Source of the DNA: JBKHBT01 sp046542255
Lineage (GTDB): Bacteria; UBP14; UBA6098; JBKHBT01
Reading direction: 5' to 3'
NCBI GenBank assembly: GCA_046542255.1
Contig: JBKHBT010000005.1
Span: 13,624 to 77,623, forward strand
DNA: 64,000 bases
Within the stretch, counting starts at the first letter, position 1. The number at the start of each line of letters is the position of its first letter. Positions 28,365-37,475 of the stretch are shown here, in pieces. Made by a program: the position numbers and the translations under genes. The notes under the pieces are model-generated. The model did no database searches. It worked only from the letters and a program-made list of their open reading frames with translations, and was not told the DNA's origin.

Positions 28365-29804
28365 TTAGAATTGGAAATAGATAAATTGTTGTTTGTCGCC
28401 GCCATTTATTATTATTAGCAGTATTAAAAAGTAATAGAAACCCCATCGAACATATCTCGGCGCACCAATCAGCACCTCCGAAAGCGGGAATTTGCTTCTT
28501 CGCCCGAACCATTCAATAACTATCAGAAAGACGATTCCGAGTAAAAGAGAATAAGGCATATTAGGCGGAAAAGTAAATAGCTCAGCCGTAAAAATACTGC
28601 TAATATAGGTAATGGCATGAGAAACACTCTCTGCCCGGAAGAAAATCCATGCCAAACAGGTCAAAGCAAAAGTTACGATAACGCCAAGGATTTCACCGAT
28701 AGATGGGAATTTCTTTTTATATCCGATAATCTCGATATTTCTTCTATTTTTGCCGAAAATCATAAGTGGCAAAAAGTAAAGAGCATTTAGCGCACCCCAT
28801 GCAATAAATGTCCAGTTTGCGCCATGCCAGAAGCCGCTGACAAGAAATATTATAAATGTATTTCGGATTTTCATCCATAAGCCTCCGCGGCTTCCACCAA
28901 GTGGTATATAGAGATAATCTCTGAACCATGTCGATAGCGAAATATGCCATCTCCGCCAGAATTCAGCAATATCTCTTGAAAAGTAGGGATAGGCAAAGTT
29001 CGTCATCAAATTGAATCCAAATAAACGAGCTGTACCTATTGCGATATCAGAATATCCAGAAAAGTCGCCATAAATTTGGAATGCAAAAAGCACGGCCCCA
29101 AGAACAAGTGTGCTTCCGGAGAACTGACTTGAATTGCTAAATATCGTATCTACGAACTTAGCGCATGTATCAGCTATTACAATTTTTTTGAATAATCCCC
29201 AGAGTATCTGGCGCATACCATCGGTTGCCTTTGCATAATCAAATGATCTTTTTTTGAAAAACTGTGGCAGAAGATGAGTCGCTCTTTCGATTGGCCCGGC
29301 CACAAGCTGCGGGAAAAAGCTTACATATGCAGCGAAAGAGATGAAATCCTTTGTCGGCTTCATCTTTTTCTTATAGACATCGAGTGTATAGGAAAGAGTT
29401 TGGAAGGTATAGAAACTTATTCCAACTGGAAGGATCACATTCAGGCTTCTGCCCTGAAGCTCCACGCCAAAGAATGAAAATGCCGTAATGAAATTATCCA
29501 GGAAGAAATTATAATATTTGAAAAATCCCAGCAAGCCAAGGTTTACAGCAATACTGATAGCAAGAAGCAAACGCCTTGGGACTAACGAGTGCTTTTTACC
29601 GAGCTGGATTCCTACCAGAAAATCGACCATAGTGCTTACAAAGATTAGCGAAAGAAAACGCCAATCCCAATAGCCATAAAAGAAATAGCTGGCAATAACT
29701 ATCAGCATATTTTGCATCTTGATATTTTCTTTGCCAAAAACAAACCAGTAAAGTATGAAAACAATCGGCAAGAATATGGCAAAATCGATCGAATTAAAAA
29801 GCAT
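28365..29804 (-). CDS. MBOAT-family O-acyltransferase (AlgI-like)
   Basis: The 479-residue polytopic inner-membrane protein has about eleven hydrophobic segments. The MBOAT signatures are present: YFPQLVAGPIERATHLLPQF, then FWRRWHISLSTWFRDYLYIP, and the catalytic His region GFWHGANWTFIAWG. AlgI-like proteins move acyl (usually acetyl) groups across the membrane to modify exopolysaccharide, cell-wall polymer or teichoic acid. The partner SGNH protein follows immediately. AAGAGG precedes the ATG. No polysaccharide synthesis genes lie beside it, so the target polymer is open. Confidence 0.9.
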   Translation of the reverse strand: MLFNSIDFAIFLPIVFILYWFVFGKENIKMQNMLIVIASYFFYGYWDWRFLSLIFVSTMVDFLVGIQLGKKHSLVPRRLLLAISIAVNLGLLGFFKYYNFFLDNFITAFSFFGVELQGRSLNVILPVGISFYTFQTLSYTLDVYKKKMKPTKDFISFAAYVSFFPQLVAGPIERATHLLPQFFKKRSFDYAKATDGMRQILWGLFKKIVIADTCAKFVDTIFSNSSQFSGSTLVLGAVLFAFQIYGDFSGYSDIAIGTARLFGFNLMTNFAYPYFSRDIAEFWRRWHISLSTWFRDYLYIPLGGSRGGLWMKIRNTFIIFLVSGFWHGANWTFIAWGALNALYFLPLMIFGKNRRNIEIIGYKKKFPSIGEILGVIVTFALTCLAWIFFRAESVSHAITYISSIFTAELFTFPPNMPYSLLLGIVFLIVIEWFGRRSKFPLSEVLIGAPRYVRWGFYYFLILLIIINGGDKQQFIYFQF

Positions 29805-30030
29805 CTATAACCTCTTATGCAGGTTCAAATATCAAAGGCTTAAGATATCTATTTTGAAGGCATTTTTGCAAGAGGAATATTTCTTGTTTCACCTATGATA
29901 AGTAATAGAAATTACTTATATGAAAAAGAAAAATTGGATATGCCTATGAAATTGCTAAATTTATCACTTTAATCTATCGATATAAAAGAATGTGTTGTCG
30001 AAAGGGAAACTCTTTATTATCTTTAGAGCT

Positions 30031-30564
30031 ATGAATTTTTTAGGAACTACAATTTTAGGAATTCGTCTGGATGATGATATTGCAATTGGCGGCGATGGGC
30101 AAATTACCCTCGGTGATATGGCAATGAAGCACACTACTCAAAAAGTGCAAAAGCTCTATCATGGCAAAGTGCTGGCCGGATTTGCAGGAAGCGCAGCCGA
30201 TTCGATGACTCTTCTTACACGCTTTGAGAAAAAGCTCGAAGAATATTCCGGCAATCTTTCTAGATCTGCTGTAGAGTTGGCCAAAGATTGGCGAATGGAT
30301 AAATACCTTCGAAATCTCGAAGCCCTGCTTTTGGTGATGGATAAAACAAGGACGCTCATTATCTCTGGAAATGGCGAGATAATTGAGCCGGATGACCAGG
30401 TCGCATCGATTGGTTCGGGTAGTGGCTATGCACTCGCTGCAGCCAAAGCCTACATCGATGCCGAGAAGAAACCGAAAGCCGATGAAATGGTCAGCAAATC
30501 ATTGAAAATCGCAGCAAATATCTGCATCTATACAAATAGCAATATCACCGTTCTTACATTATAA
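30031..30564 (+). CDS. hslV: HslV peptidase subunit of the HslUV protease
   Basis: HslV forms the double-ring peptidase that works with the HslU unfoldase. With the ATG at 30031 the protein is 177 residues and opens MNFLGTTILGI, so a short propeptide (MNFLG) would be removed to expose the catalytic Thr. The family's GGDGQITLG, VLAGFAGSAAD and IGSGSGYALAAA motifs all follow. An upstream GTG at 29992 would add 13 unlikely residues. The next gene is hslU, 17 bases downstream. No CIRCE or sigma-32-like element could be called with confidence in the 226-base divergent region upstream. Confidence 0.95.
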   Translation: MNFLGTTILGIRLDDDIAIGGDGQITLGDMAMKHTTQKVQKLYHGKVLAGFAGSAADSMTLLTRFEKKLEEYSGNLSRSAVELAKDWRMDKYLRNLEALLLVMDKTRTLIISGNGEIIEPDDQVASIGSGSGYALAAAKAYIDAEKKPKADEMVSKSLKIAANICIYTNSNITVLTL

Positions 30565-30581
30565 ATACCAAGAGGTGAATC

Positions 30582-31910
30582 GTGGACGAATATTGGGAAC
30601 TTTCTCCGAGACGAATAGTCAAGGAGTTATCGAGATATATTATTGGGCAGGATGATGCCAAACGAGCTGTTGCAATAGCAGTTCGCAATAGATGGCGCAG
30701 AAGTCAGGTCGAAGGAGATATTAGCGATGATATTATACCAGACAATATTCTGCTTGTCGGCCCTACAGGCGTTGGAAAGACCGAAATCGCAAGAAGGCTG
30801 GCTAATCTAACAAATGCACCGTTTATAAAGGTCGAAGCATCGAAATTTACCGAAGTCGGCTATGTTGGCCGAGATGTAGAATCCATTGCAAGAGACCTTT
30901 TGGATACGGCTGTTTACATGGTACGCAGCGAAATGGCCGATCAGGTCGAGGAAAAGGCCAAGAAAAGAGCCATTGAAAGGGTTCTCGACCACCTGATACC
31001 TCCTGTGGATAAAGATCAAAAAGAAAAGATGAAGGCTACTCGCGAGAAGTATTTCAAATTAATAGAACAGGGCAAACTCGATGAGAAATCTGTCGAGATC
31101 GAGACATCTGAGTCTTCATTCCCAATGGTAGAAGTATTCTCACCCGGCGGAATGGAAGAGGTGGGATTCAATTTCCGTGAAATGTTCGAGGATATGCTTC
31201 CACGTAAAAAGAAAAAGCGTGAAGTCAAAATCGAAGAGGCGCTCAGGATTTTTACCGCCGAAGAGATCGACTCGCTATTGGATATGGATGAGATTATCGA
31301 AATTGCAAAAGAGAGAACAGAGCAATCTGGGCTTGTTTTTGTCGATGAAATCGATAAATTGATCGGTTCTGATGGCGATCATGGCCCAAATGTCTCGCGT
31401 TCTGGCGTGCAACGCGACCTTCTGCCGCTCGTGGAAGGCTGCAATGTTCCGACAAAGCATGGGATAATATCGACCGAACATATTCTTTTTATCGCCGCTG
31501 GTGCATTCCACACCGGCAAACCTTCCGACCTAATTCCGGAATTTCAGGGGCGTTTCCCTATCCGTGCAGAGCTGGATTCTCTTAGCGAAGATGATTTCCA
31601 CAGAATTCTGACCGAGCCAGAGAATGCTCTTACCAAACAATATCAGGCACTTCTGATGACAGAAGAGATAGATCTGAATTTCACCCGTGGTGCGCTGAAG
31701 GAATTGGCCAAGATCGCATATGAGGTCAATATGAGTACCGAGAATATCGGTGCAAGGCGACTTCAAACTGTTATGAGTAATCTTTTGGGCGACTTGATGT
31801 TCGAAGCGCCGGATATTGCTCCCGAGGCTGTCAAGATTACAAAGCGTGATGTCGAAAAGAAATTTTCCCAAATCATTGAAGACAAAGATCTTTCACGCTT
31901 CATACTATAA
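30582..31910 (+). CDS. hslU: HslU ATPase subunit of the HslUV protease
   Basis: The 442-residue AAA+ unfoldase has Walker A GPTGVGKTEIARRL, the pore-region VEASKFTEVGYVGRD, an inserted I domain (about 110-230, charged and helical) and Walker B GLVFVDEIDKL. The sensor and C-terminal region include STENIGARRLQTVM, and the C-terminus ends in RFIL, as expected for docking into HslV. It starts at GTG after GAGGTG. The gene is in an operon with hslV and coaD. Confidence 0.97.
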   Translation: MDEYWELSPRRIVKELSRYIIGQDDAKRAVAIAVRNRWRRSQVEGDISDDIIPDNILLVGPTGVGKTEIARRLANLTNAPFIKVEASKFTEVGYVGRDVESIARDLLDTAVYMVRSEMADQVEEKAKKRAIERVLDHLIPPVDKDQKEKMKATREKYFKLIEQGKLDEKSVEIETSESSFPMVEVFSPGGMEEVGFNFREMFEDMLPRKKKKREVKIEEALRIFTAEEIDSLLDMDEIIEIAKERTEQSGLVFVDEIDKLIGSDGDHGPNVSRSGVQRDLLPLVEGCNVPTKHGIISTEHILFIAAGAFHTGKPSDLIPEFQGRFPIRAELDSLSEDDFHRILTEPENALTKQYQALLMTEEIDLNFTRGALKELAKIAYEVNMSTENIGARRLQTVMSNLLGDLMFEAPDIAPEAVKITKRDVEKKFSQIIEDKDLSRFIL

Positions 31911-31916
31911 ATTATA

Positions 31917-32447
31917 ATGTCAGCAAAAAAAGCGATATATCCCGGCACATTCGACCCGGTTACTTTGGGCCATCTCGATATTATCAAAAGAGCATGTAAA
32001 TTATTCGATTATCTTTATATTGCGCTGGGCGATAATCCTTCAAAAACTCCATTATTTACAAAAAAGGAGCGGAAAGAGCTTCTTATAAAATCCGTGGCAA
32101 CATTGCCGAATACTCGAGTTATAGAATTTAGCGGCCTGCTTGTTGATACCTATAAAAAACTCGAATGCGATGCTATTGTCCGCGGCCTTCGCGCATTATC
32201 CGATTTCGAGTATGAATTCCAATTCGGCCTTACCAATCGAAGGCTTTATGAAGATGCGGAGCTGGTTTTTCTGATTCCGAGTGCTAATTTCATCTATCTG
32301 GACTCATCGGTCGTAAGGACAATATCGATGAATAATGGCGATGTTTCTCAGTTTGTTAATCCAATAGTCGAGAAGGCCTTAAAAGAAAAATACATCAGAA
32401 ATGCCGACAAGATACCCGGTGATTTCAATCTGCAGAGAGAGCAATAA
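31917..32447 (+). CDS. coaD: Phosphopantetheine adenylyltransferase
   Basis: CoaD makes dephospho-CoA from 4'-phosphopantetheine and ATP, the penultimate step of CoA synthesis. The 176-residue protein shows AIYPGTFDPVTLGHLDIIKR with the nucleotidyltransferase TxGH-like motif, then the substrate loop RGLRALSDFEYE and the late SSVVRTI (SSTxVR-like) motif. It is slightly longer than the usual 160 residues at the C-terminus. It starts six bases after the hslU stop, without a clear ribosome binding site, so coupled translation is likely. Confidence 0.95.
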   Translation: MSAKKAIYPGTFDPVTLGHLDIIKRACKLFDYLYIALGDNPSKTPLFTKKERKELLIKSVATLPNTRVIEFSGLLVDTYKKLECDAIVRGLRALSDFEYEFQFGLTNRRLYEDAELVFLIPSANFIYLDSSVVRTISMNNGDVSQFVNPIVEKALKEKYIRNADKIPGDFNLQREQ

Positions 32448-32479
32448 TTTTAGCATTTGATATGTTTAATTACCAGAAC

Positions 32480-33277
32480 CTATCTTGGGCATAAAGATAT
32501 CGTTTCGGGTTCAATTTCCATTATAGAAAATTCTGTATCGATGGCTTCTGCTGTAAACTCACCAATTGATATCTCCACCGGGAAAGTTTCAATTTCTAAA
32601 TCATCCACATGAAATTCTGATTCTCGTCCACAGCATGAATTGCCAAATTCATCTGTTTTGATCGCGTAGATACTTTTCTTTATCCCATAATTTGCTTTAC
32701 TGCCTGTTATTCCGTATCCGCTTTCCTGAATCGATACCGAGAATGATTTTTCATAGTCATTTTCAGATATAAAATCACTATTATAGGTTTTGGAAAAGCC
32801 TAATGTTCCCGAACTATCGAAACTTGCCAGGAAAATGTCTCCATAAGTATCTCCCAAAATTAAGAAGTTTTCATCATCGATAATTTCGATTTTATTCGAT
32901 GAATAAATTCTCTCGATATCAGAGTATTTACTCCACATTGGATCCAATGTATTGGAAAATTTCATGAGTATAATATTAATAATAGTATCCGCTGCGACAG
33001 ATGGATTAGATTGGCCTGCGGCAATAATTGCGTTTTCATTTAATAGGCCGATATCTAGTATCTGGATTTCTGGCAAATGGCCAATTCCGATGTTATTTAG
33101 CAAGGTGAATTCAGAATCGAATTTACTAATAAGCATTCTACTAGACTCGAGATCGGAAATAATCTTTCCCAAAATATATATATTCCCATCAGCATCCATT
33201 TCCATATCGATACCCTTAAAATTCAGTTCAAAAGCATCGATAATATCACCAGACAATGCGCTGTTCCGCATTGTCAT
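32480..33277 (-). pseudogene. C-terminal remnant of a beta-propeller-like protein
   Basis: The 265 residues have no signal peptide and read like the end of a larger repeat protein. MDADGNIYILGKI, SNPSVAADTIINIILMKF and DENFLILGDTYGDIFLASFD look like successive blades of the SBBP/delta-60 propeller type. The first nine codons, including the ATG, come from repeat copy C (33250-33297), which supplies MTMRNSALS. The true 5' part appears to have been lost when the repeat and the adjacent transposase relic arrived. Whether the remnant is expressed is unknown. It is convergent with coaD. Confidence 0.6.
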
Positions 33278-33316
33278 ACTTCTTAGGCTAAAACACCCTT
33301 AAAGCTGTTGGCTTAA
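33250..33316 (-). repeat. MITE-like element, copy C (shorter)
   Basis: On the minus strand this copy matches copy A through ATTTAAGC, GCTTTAA, GTGTTTTAGCC, GAAGTAT and the hairpin GACAATGCG/CGCATTGTC (loop GAACAG), ending CAGACAATG at 33250. Similarity to A fades beyond 33316, so the copy may be cut short by the transposase relic beside it. Copies B and C point in opposite directions on either side of that relic. It provides the start codon of the truncated gene 32480-33277. Confidence 0.6.
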
Positions 33317-33328
33317 ATGGATTCTGCA

Positions 33329-34283
33329 TTATTTATTGATGTCCTTTTCGGCCAAAATGCTCGATTGAACATGGAGAAGTTCATTTCTCAGACGCTCGAA
33401 GCTCATTGGCATAGTTTTCTGTACAGAAAGATGGTAAAATCCTTGTATGATAAGGGTATAGGCGATAAAGCAAATCGAGATATGTGCTCTAATGCGCTCT
33501 TCTGTCCAGTGATAAATCGGACGCATTCGAAGGTCGTGTTTGCTGACTCGAAAGGCTTCTTCGATCTGCCACAGCGAGCGATATCGCGATAATAAATCTT
33601 CCGGTTTTTCGGCCATATTATTGGTGATTATGCCGTGAAGTCCGTCCCAGGCTGCTCTCAAGAATCTGTTTTTCATGCCTTTACGAACTGTTTTTAGTTT
33701 TGCGGCTACAATAAAATTGAAGTCGTGATGCTCCATTTTTTGAAGACTATTCTCGGTAAACATCGCGCGATCAGCCACTATTGTTACTTTTGCGACATTG
33801 TAGCTCTGCTTCAATTCGCCGACCATATCCAGCAAAGTGTGGCCTTCATAAATATTGCCAGGTAAAACCCTGTAACTTATTGGCATTCCACAGTTTGTGG
33901 TAATAAGCGCCAGCATGATCTGGGTCTCATTGACTTTGTTATCCTTGCTGAATCCGGATTTCCATTGTTCGTCTTTTCGAGTTTCTTCGATGATTTCATC
34001 GAATTCAGCAATAATAGCATTTGCAAGATTAACGAGCACCTCGGTTTCACTATCAGAAACGCCCAGTCCGACATGTCTGACGATCTTCTCTTTCAAGGCC
34101 GTATGTTTTTATAATATTTGTATTTTAATATATACAATACAATGACTTTTCTGATGTTTTAGCCAGGAAGTATGACAATGCATAAACATAAGCATTGTCT
34201 GACTGACCTTGTCGCCCCTTCGATAGGATTCGACAATCTGCACCGATGTTTTACCCATCTTTCTTTTTCTTTCGCACAAACAT
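33329..34283 (-). pseudogene. Broken IS1634-like DDE transposase
   Basis: The largest open piece, 33329-34096, encodes the DDE catalytic region of an IS1634/IS4-type transposase. Visible parts are TQIMLALITTNCGMPISYRV, IVADRAMFTENSL, and the late RYRSLWQIEEAFRVSKHDL with the Y-x2-R/W-x-IE-x2-F signature. The N-terminus is found upstream from an ATG at 34283 (MFVRKKKKDG), but a one-base frameshift in the G run at 34254-34256 moves it to another frame (KTSVQIVESYRRGDKV). The repeat copy B then interrupts it between GDKV and KIVRHVG. Two independent lesions make it inactive. The terminal inverted repeats of the insertion sequence were not identified. Confidence 0.8.
34095..34201 (+). repeat. MITE-like element, copy B, inside the transposase
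   Basis: This 107-base copy has the same outer sequences as copy A: AAGGCC at one end and GCATTGTCTG at the other. It has the same core (CTGATGTTTTAGCC, GGAAGTATGACAATGC). Its hairpin is GACAATGC/GCATTGTC (34174-34181 with 34192-34199), with a different ten-base loop. Stem conservation with loop change suggests selection on the hairpin. It lies between codons for GDKV and KIVRHVG of the transposase, so insertion into a coding sequence is directly visible. Confidence 0.7.
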
Positions 34284-34609
34284 GGCATAAATATAATACA
34301 TAAATTCAGTCCGCCAAGTATAACCATGCACGTGGCACTGCATTTTGACCCATTTTTTCAAACCCGCATGGTTGAGGGGGCTTTATTTTAGGAAAGGGGG
34401 ATAGTGTCGAAGTCGAGTAAAATATAATTTATATGTTTACAATTGGCAAAGAATATATAAAAATTAGATTTAGTTACTGTAAAGATGAGTTGATGTTAAG
34501 GTAATGGTAACTTAAATAAAAACAAATGGGGGGATTGTTATTCATAAAAAAAGCGGCCTTTTTAGGGGCCGCTTTTGAAAAATTTAAGTATTTAATAAAC
34601 TATTTTAGA
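34284..34609. other. Gene-free stretch right of the transposase relic
   Basis: This 326-base stretch should contain the right end of the broken insertion sequence, but I could not place its terminal repeat. A G-rich run lies near 34372-34402. No open frame with coding character was seen. The last 64 bases hold the terminator of the gene to the right. Confidence 0.5.
34546..34576 (-). terminator. Rho-independent terminator of the glycine-rich protein gene
   Basis: AAAAGCGGCC (34549-34558) pairs perfectly with GGCCGCTTTT (34567-34576) around an eight-base loop. Read on the minus strand, the stem is followed by a T run, so it ends transcripts of 34610-37237. Confidence 0.85.
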
Positions 34610-37237
34610 TTATAGCTTTTCAATTGTTACGCTGCCGTGACCAGTATTAACTCCTGAAGTATTGGATTGGCTGGTTCCGCTATTATAAGAACCGCCGCCT
34701 CCGGCTATGGGTAGATTTGAATCATTACCATAGGAAGAGCCACCACCAGAGTATCCACCGCCACCACCAGCACCATGATATGATGTTGAATTTCTAGAAG
34801 ATGAGCCGCCACCACCAAAACCGCCAACAGCAGAAGGTGTAGCCCAGGAGTTTGATCCGCCTTCTCCTCCATCAACAAATGCTTGAGGAGCTGGGGATGG
34901 ATTTCCCGAGCCACCGTCCGTTAATAAGCCAGCACCTCCATCTGTAGTCTGGTTACTGTAACTTCCGCCATTTCCTGATGTACCTCCTGTTCCATTATAA
35001 CCGTAGCTACCCGTACCATCATGACCTGATGTTCCAGTTTGTCCATTGCTACCTGCTCCAGAAATTTCTGCACCGCCACCACCACCTGCTATTATTAATG
35101 GATTATTACTAATATCAGTAACAAAACTACCGCCTCCTCCAGAAAAGTCATATCTTGAACTTGTAAGTGCTGTTCCTTCCTGTCCGACTAGAATCTTTAA
35201 TATTTCGCCTTCAGTTAAACTAAAATCACCGATTATTTCAGCTCCGAGACCACTACTACTGCCACCGCCTTGTGCACCAAGTACAGTAATTCTATAAGTT
35301 CCATCTGCCGGGACTGTCCACTCCTGAATGCCAGTTGTTGACATATTGAAATATGCATCGTCTTCGTCCCAGCTCGTAGTATATTCACTCCTGCATTGGG
35401 AAAGTGAAGGGCCCGTTCTACCAGTTGCGCCACAATTTGTAAAAGTATGAGATTCAAAATCATATAAACCTGCGTTCACTGTCAATGTAGCCGCTGCTGA
35501 TGTATCAGCTGGTGAACATGTGCCTGTAACTATGCATCGATATCGATAACCATCCATAGATTCTGTTGTACTACCTGTGGTATAACTGCTTCCTCCAGTG
35601 CCGATATTGCTCCAACTCGAGCCTCCATCTGTGCTTTGTCGCCATTGATATGTGAGTCCATCGCCAGTTGCTGTAACACTGAAACTTGCTGCATCGCCTT
35701 CATCGACAGTAGCATCAGAAGGATTTGCTGTTATGCTAGGCGAATAGAGAATATTTACACTAAGACATCTATCCGCAGATGTTCCGCAGATACTGCTTGC
35801 ATTAACACAAACATCACCGCTGGATGACCCGAAATCGACATCTATCGTATTTGTTCCATCACCAGAAACAATTGTAGCGCCTGATGGTACCGACCATGTA
35901 TAATCTGTTGCTTCAGAAACCTCTGATATAGAATATGTAACTCCAGTTGCGCCAGAGCAAACATCGCTCAAGCCTGAGATTGTACCCGGAGTCGATGGCG
36001 TAGCTGTCATTTCCACAGCAAGGCATTCTGGGTCAGAGATTCCGCATGAATTTTCGGTACGAACACAAACCTCACCTGGTGAAGTTGCGAAATTTACTGT
36101 AATCGTTGGTGTAGATGAGCCTGAAACGATAGACGCTCCCGGTGGTACTGTCCAGGAATAATCAGTAGCATCCGGTACAGTTGCTATATTATATGAAATG
36201 CCAGTTTCATCTTCACAAACAAGAGTAGGGCCTGAAATTGAGCCGGGAGAAGTCGGCCGGTTTATTGTTACTGCTTTACAAAAACTTGAAGATTCACCAC
36301 ATTCATTTAAGGCTGATACGCAAACATCACCATCGGTATTACCAAAAATAATATGTATAGAATTAGTTCCGCTACCGGTGAGAATGCTCGAACCAGATGG
36401 AAATGTCCATCTATAATAAGTTGCATTAGAAATAGGTAAGGTAGAATATGAAGTTCCTGGTTCACCTGAGCAAGCGAGAGAATTTCCATCTATAAAAGAA
36501 GGAGCATCGGGGGGAGATGAACATCCACTGCCGCAATCACCTGTGAATCTAACAACAATCAATCCGGTATCGCCTTCCATAGTTTCGGTGATTTCTGTAC
36601 CGGAACCCGGTTCCAAACGGATTCTGCCCACCATTGCACTATCTCTGTCAGAACCTTCGATAGATACTATACCACCAGAACCACCATCATCTACACTTAA
36701 AATCTCGCTCGTGCCGTCATCACGAATATAATAAAGCTCATTATCAGTGTCATTTACAAAAATCTTGCCGTATCCTGTTGAAGATGTCGGTGGAGAGACT
36801 TGTTTCTCCATGCTCATAGCCCCCTCGACAGTCACCGTTTCATTAGGATCGCCGGCGCCGACAACCATTCTATCAGAACGGACAGCAATATCATTGCCAG
36901 TCTCGCCGATTATAAGGCCCATATCCATCTCATCCATTGGCTCGGATTCACGGCGGAGACTTGTCGATACAGCGATACGTCCAGAACCATATCTGTCGCC
37001 ATCGAGAAATATCTCGACATAGACAATTTCCTCTTCAAAACTATGTCTGCGCACTAATTGAAGAGGGTCTGGAACTATACTTCCGTCAACTACTGTAACT
37101 TCGGTTGTATGGCTCCAAAGAAGGCTACCACCTGTTTCAGAATCATAGACCTTAATATCCATTGCTTCAAAATCTGCAGATATCAAAACAGATATTAAAA
37201 CCAAACTTAGGATTAAAATATTATTTTTCCTTTTCAT
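34610..37237 (-). CDS. Secreted PKD/Ig-like protein with ALK/LTK-type glycine-rich domain
   Basis: The 875-residue protein has a signal peptide (LILSLVLISVLISA). A fibre-like region (about 120-180) includes GKIFVNDTDNELYYIRDDG. Three PKD-like repeats of about 80 residues (about 245-490) have recurring YxWTxPxGxxI and GDVCVxAxxxCG elements. An Ig-like domain (about 497-583) contains YQWRQSTDGGSSWSNIG. The last 290 residues start FTNCGATGRTGPSLSQC, then IQEWTVPADGTYRITVLGAQ, LIIAGGGGG, GGGGGYSGG and GHGSVTIEKL. This series is the order of motifs in the glycine-rich domain of ALK/LTK receptors, a fold also found in bacterial and phage surface proteins. The gene has its own terminator. The ligand is unknown and no sorting domain is present. 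Confidence 0.75.
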   Translation of the reverse strand: MKRKNNILILSLVLISVLISADFEAMDIKVYDSETGGSLLWSHTTEVTVVDGSIVPDPLQLVRRHSFEEEIVYVEIFLDGDRYGSGRIAVSTSLRRESEPMDEMDMGLIIGETGNDIAVRSDRMVVGAGDPNETVTVEGAMSMEKQVSPPTSSTGYGKIFVNDTDNELYYIRDDGTSEILSVDDGGSGGIVSIEGSDRDSAMVGRIRLEPGSGTEITETMEGDTGLIVVRFTGDCGSGCSSPPDAPSFIDGNSLACSGEPGTSYSTLPISNATYYRWTFPSGSSILTGSGTNSIHIIFGNTDGDVCVSALNECGESSSFCKAVTINRPTSPGSISGPTLVCEDETGISYNIATVPDATDYSWTVPPGASIVSGSSTPTITVNFATSPGEVCVRTENSCGISDPECLAVEMTATPSTPGTISGLSDVCSGATGVTYSISEVSEATDYTWSVPSGATIVSGDGTNTIDVDFGSSSGDVCVNASSICGTSADRCLSVNILYSPSITANPSDATVDEGDAASFSVTATGDGLTYQWRQSTDGGSSWSNIGTGGSSYTTGSTTESMDGYRYRCIVTGTCSPADTSAAATLTVNAGLYDFESHTFTNCGATGRTGPSLSQCRSEYTTSWDEDDAYFNMSTTGIQEWTVPADGTYRITVLGAQGGGSSSGLGAEIIGDFSLTEGEILKILVGQEGTALTSSRYDFSGGGGSFVTDISNNPLIIAGGGGGAEISGAGSNGQTGTSGHDGTGSYGYNGTGGTSGNGGSYSNQTTDGGAGLLTDGGSGNPSPAPQAFVDGGEGGSNSWATPSAVGGFGGGGSSSRNSTSYHGAGGGGGYSGGGSSYGNDSNLPIAGGGGSYNSGTSQSNTSGVNTGHGSVTIEKL

Positions 37238-37406
37238 CCTTCTCCTTTATTTTTCATCATTCAACTCGAAATTAATTAAAATAATTAAATAATCAAGTAA
37301 ATATATATTTTTAAGCAAACTTAATAGAATCTTAAATTTCAACAAGTACAAACAAGACGTTATTACAGGAGCCATACTGCAAGACAATAGATTTCATACA
37401 ATAAAA

Positions 37407-37428
37407 AAGGCGGCCAAAAGGCCGCCTT
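37407..37428 (-). terminator. Rho-independent terminator of the giant fibre-like gene
   Basis: AAGGCGGCC (37407-37415) pairs perfectly with GGCCGCCTT (37420-37428) around AAAA. On the minus strand it is followed by a T run. It closes the transcript carrying 43196-43849 and 37476-43199, separating it from the gene to the left. Confidence 0.85.
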
Positions 37429-37475
37429 AAATATTTTTAATAGGCTTTTACACGATATTTAGGTCAATCATGCTT

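Noticed and set aside
29886..29905. TGTTTCAC half of a parS site
   Set aside because: Only one half of the TGTTTCACGTGAAACA palindrome is present; the second half does not match.
34095..34201. Idea that the hairpin element is skipped during translation, as in bypassing elements
   Set aside because: The host transposase also has a separate frameshift and copy A lies in another decayed gene, so ordinary insertional inactivation explains the data.
34109..34327. 72-codon frame as a separate gene
   Set aside because: Its middle is the N-terminal part of the broken transposase and its end is translated repeat element; it is not an independent gene.
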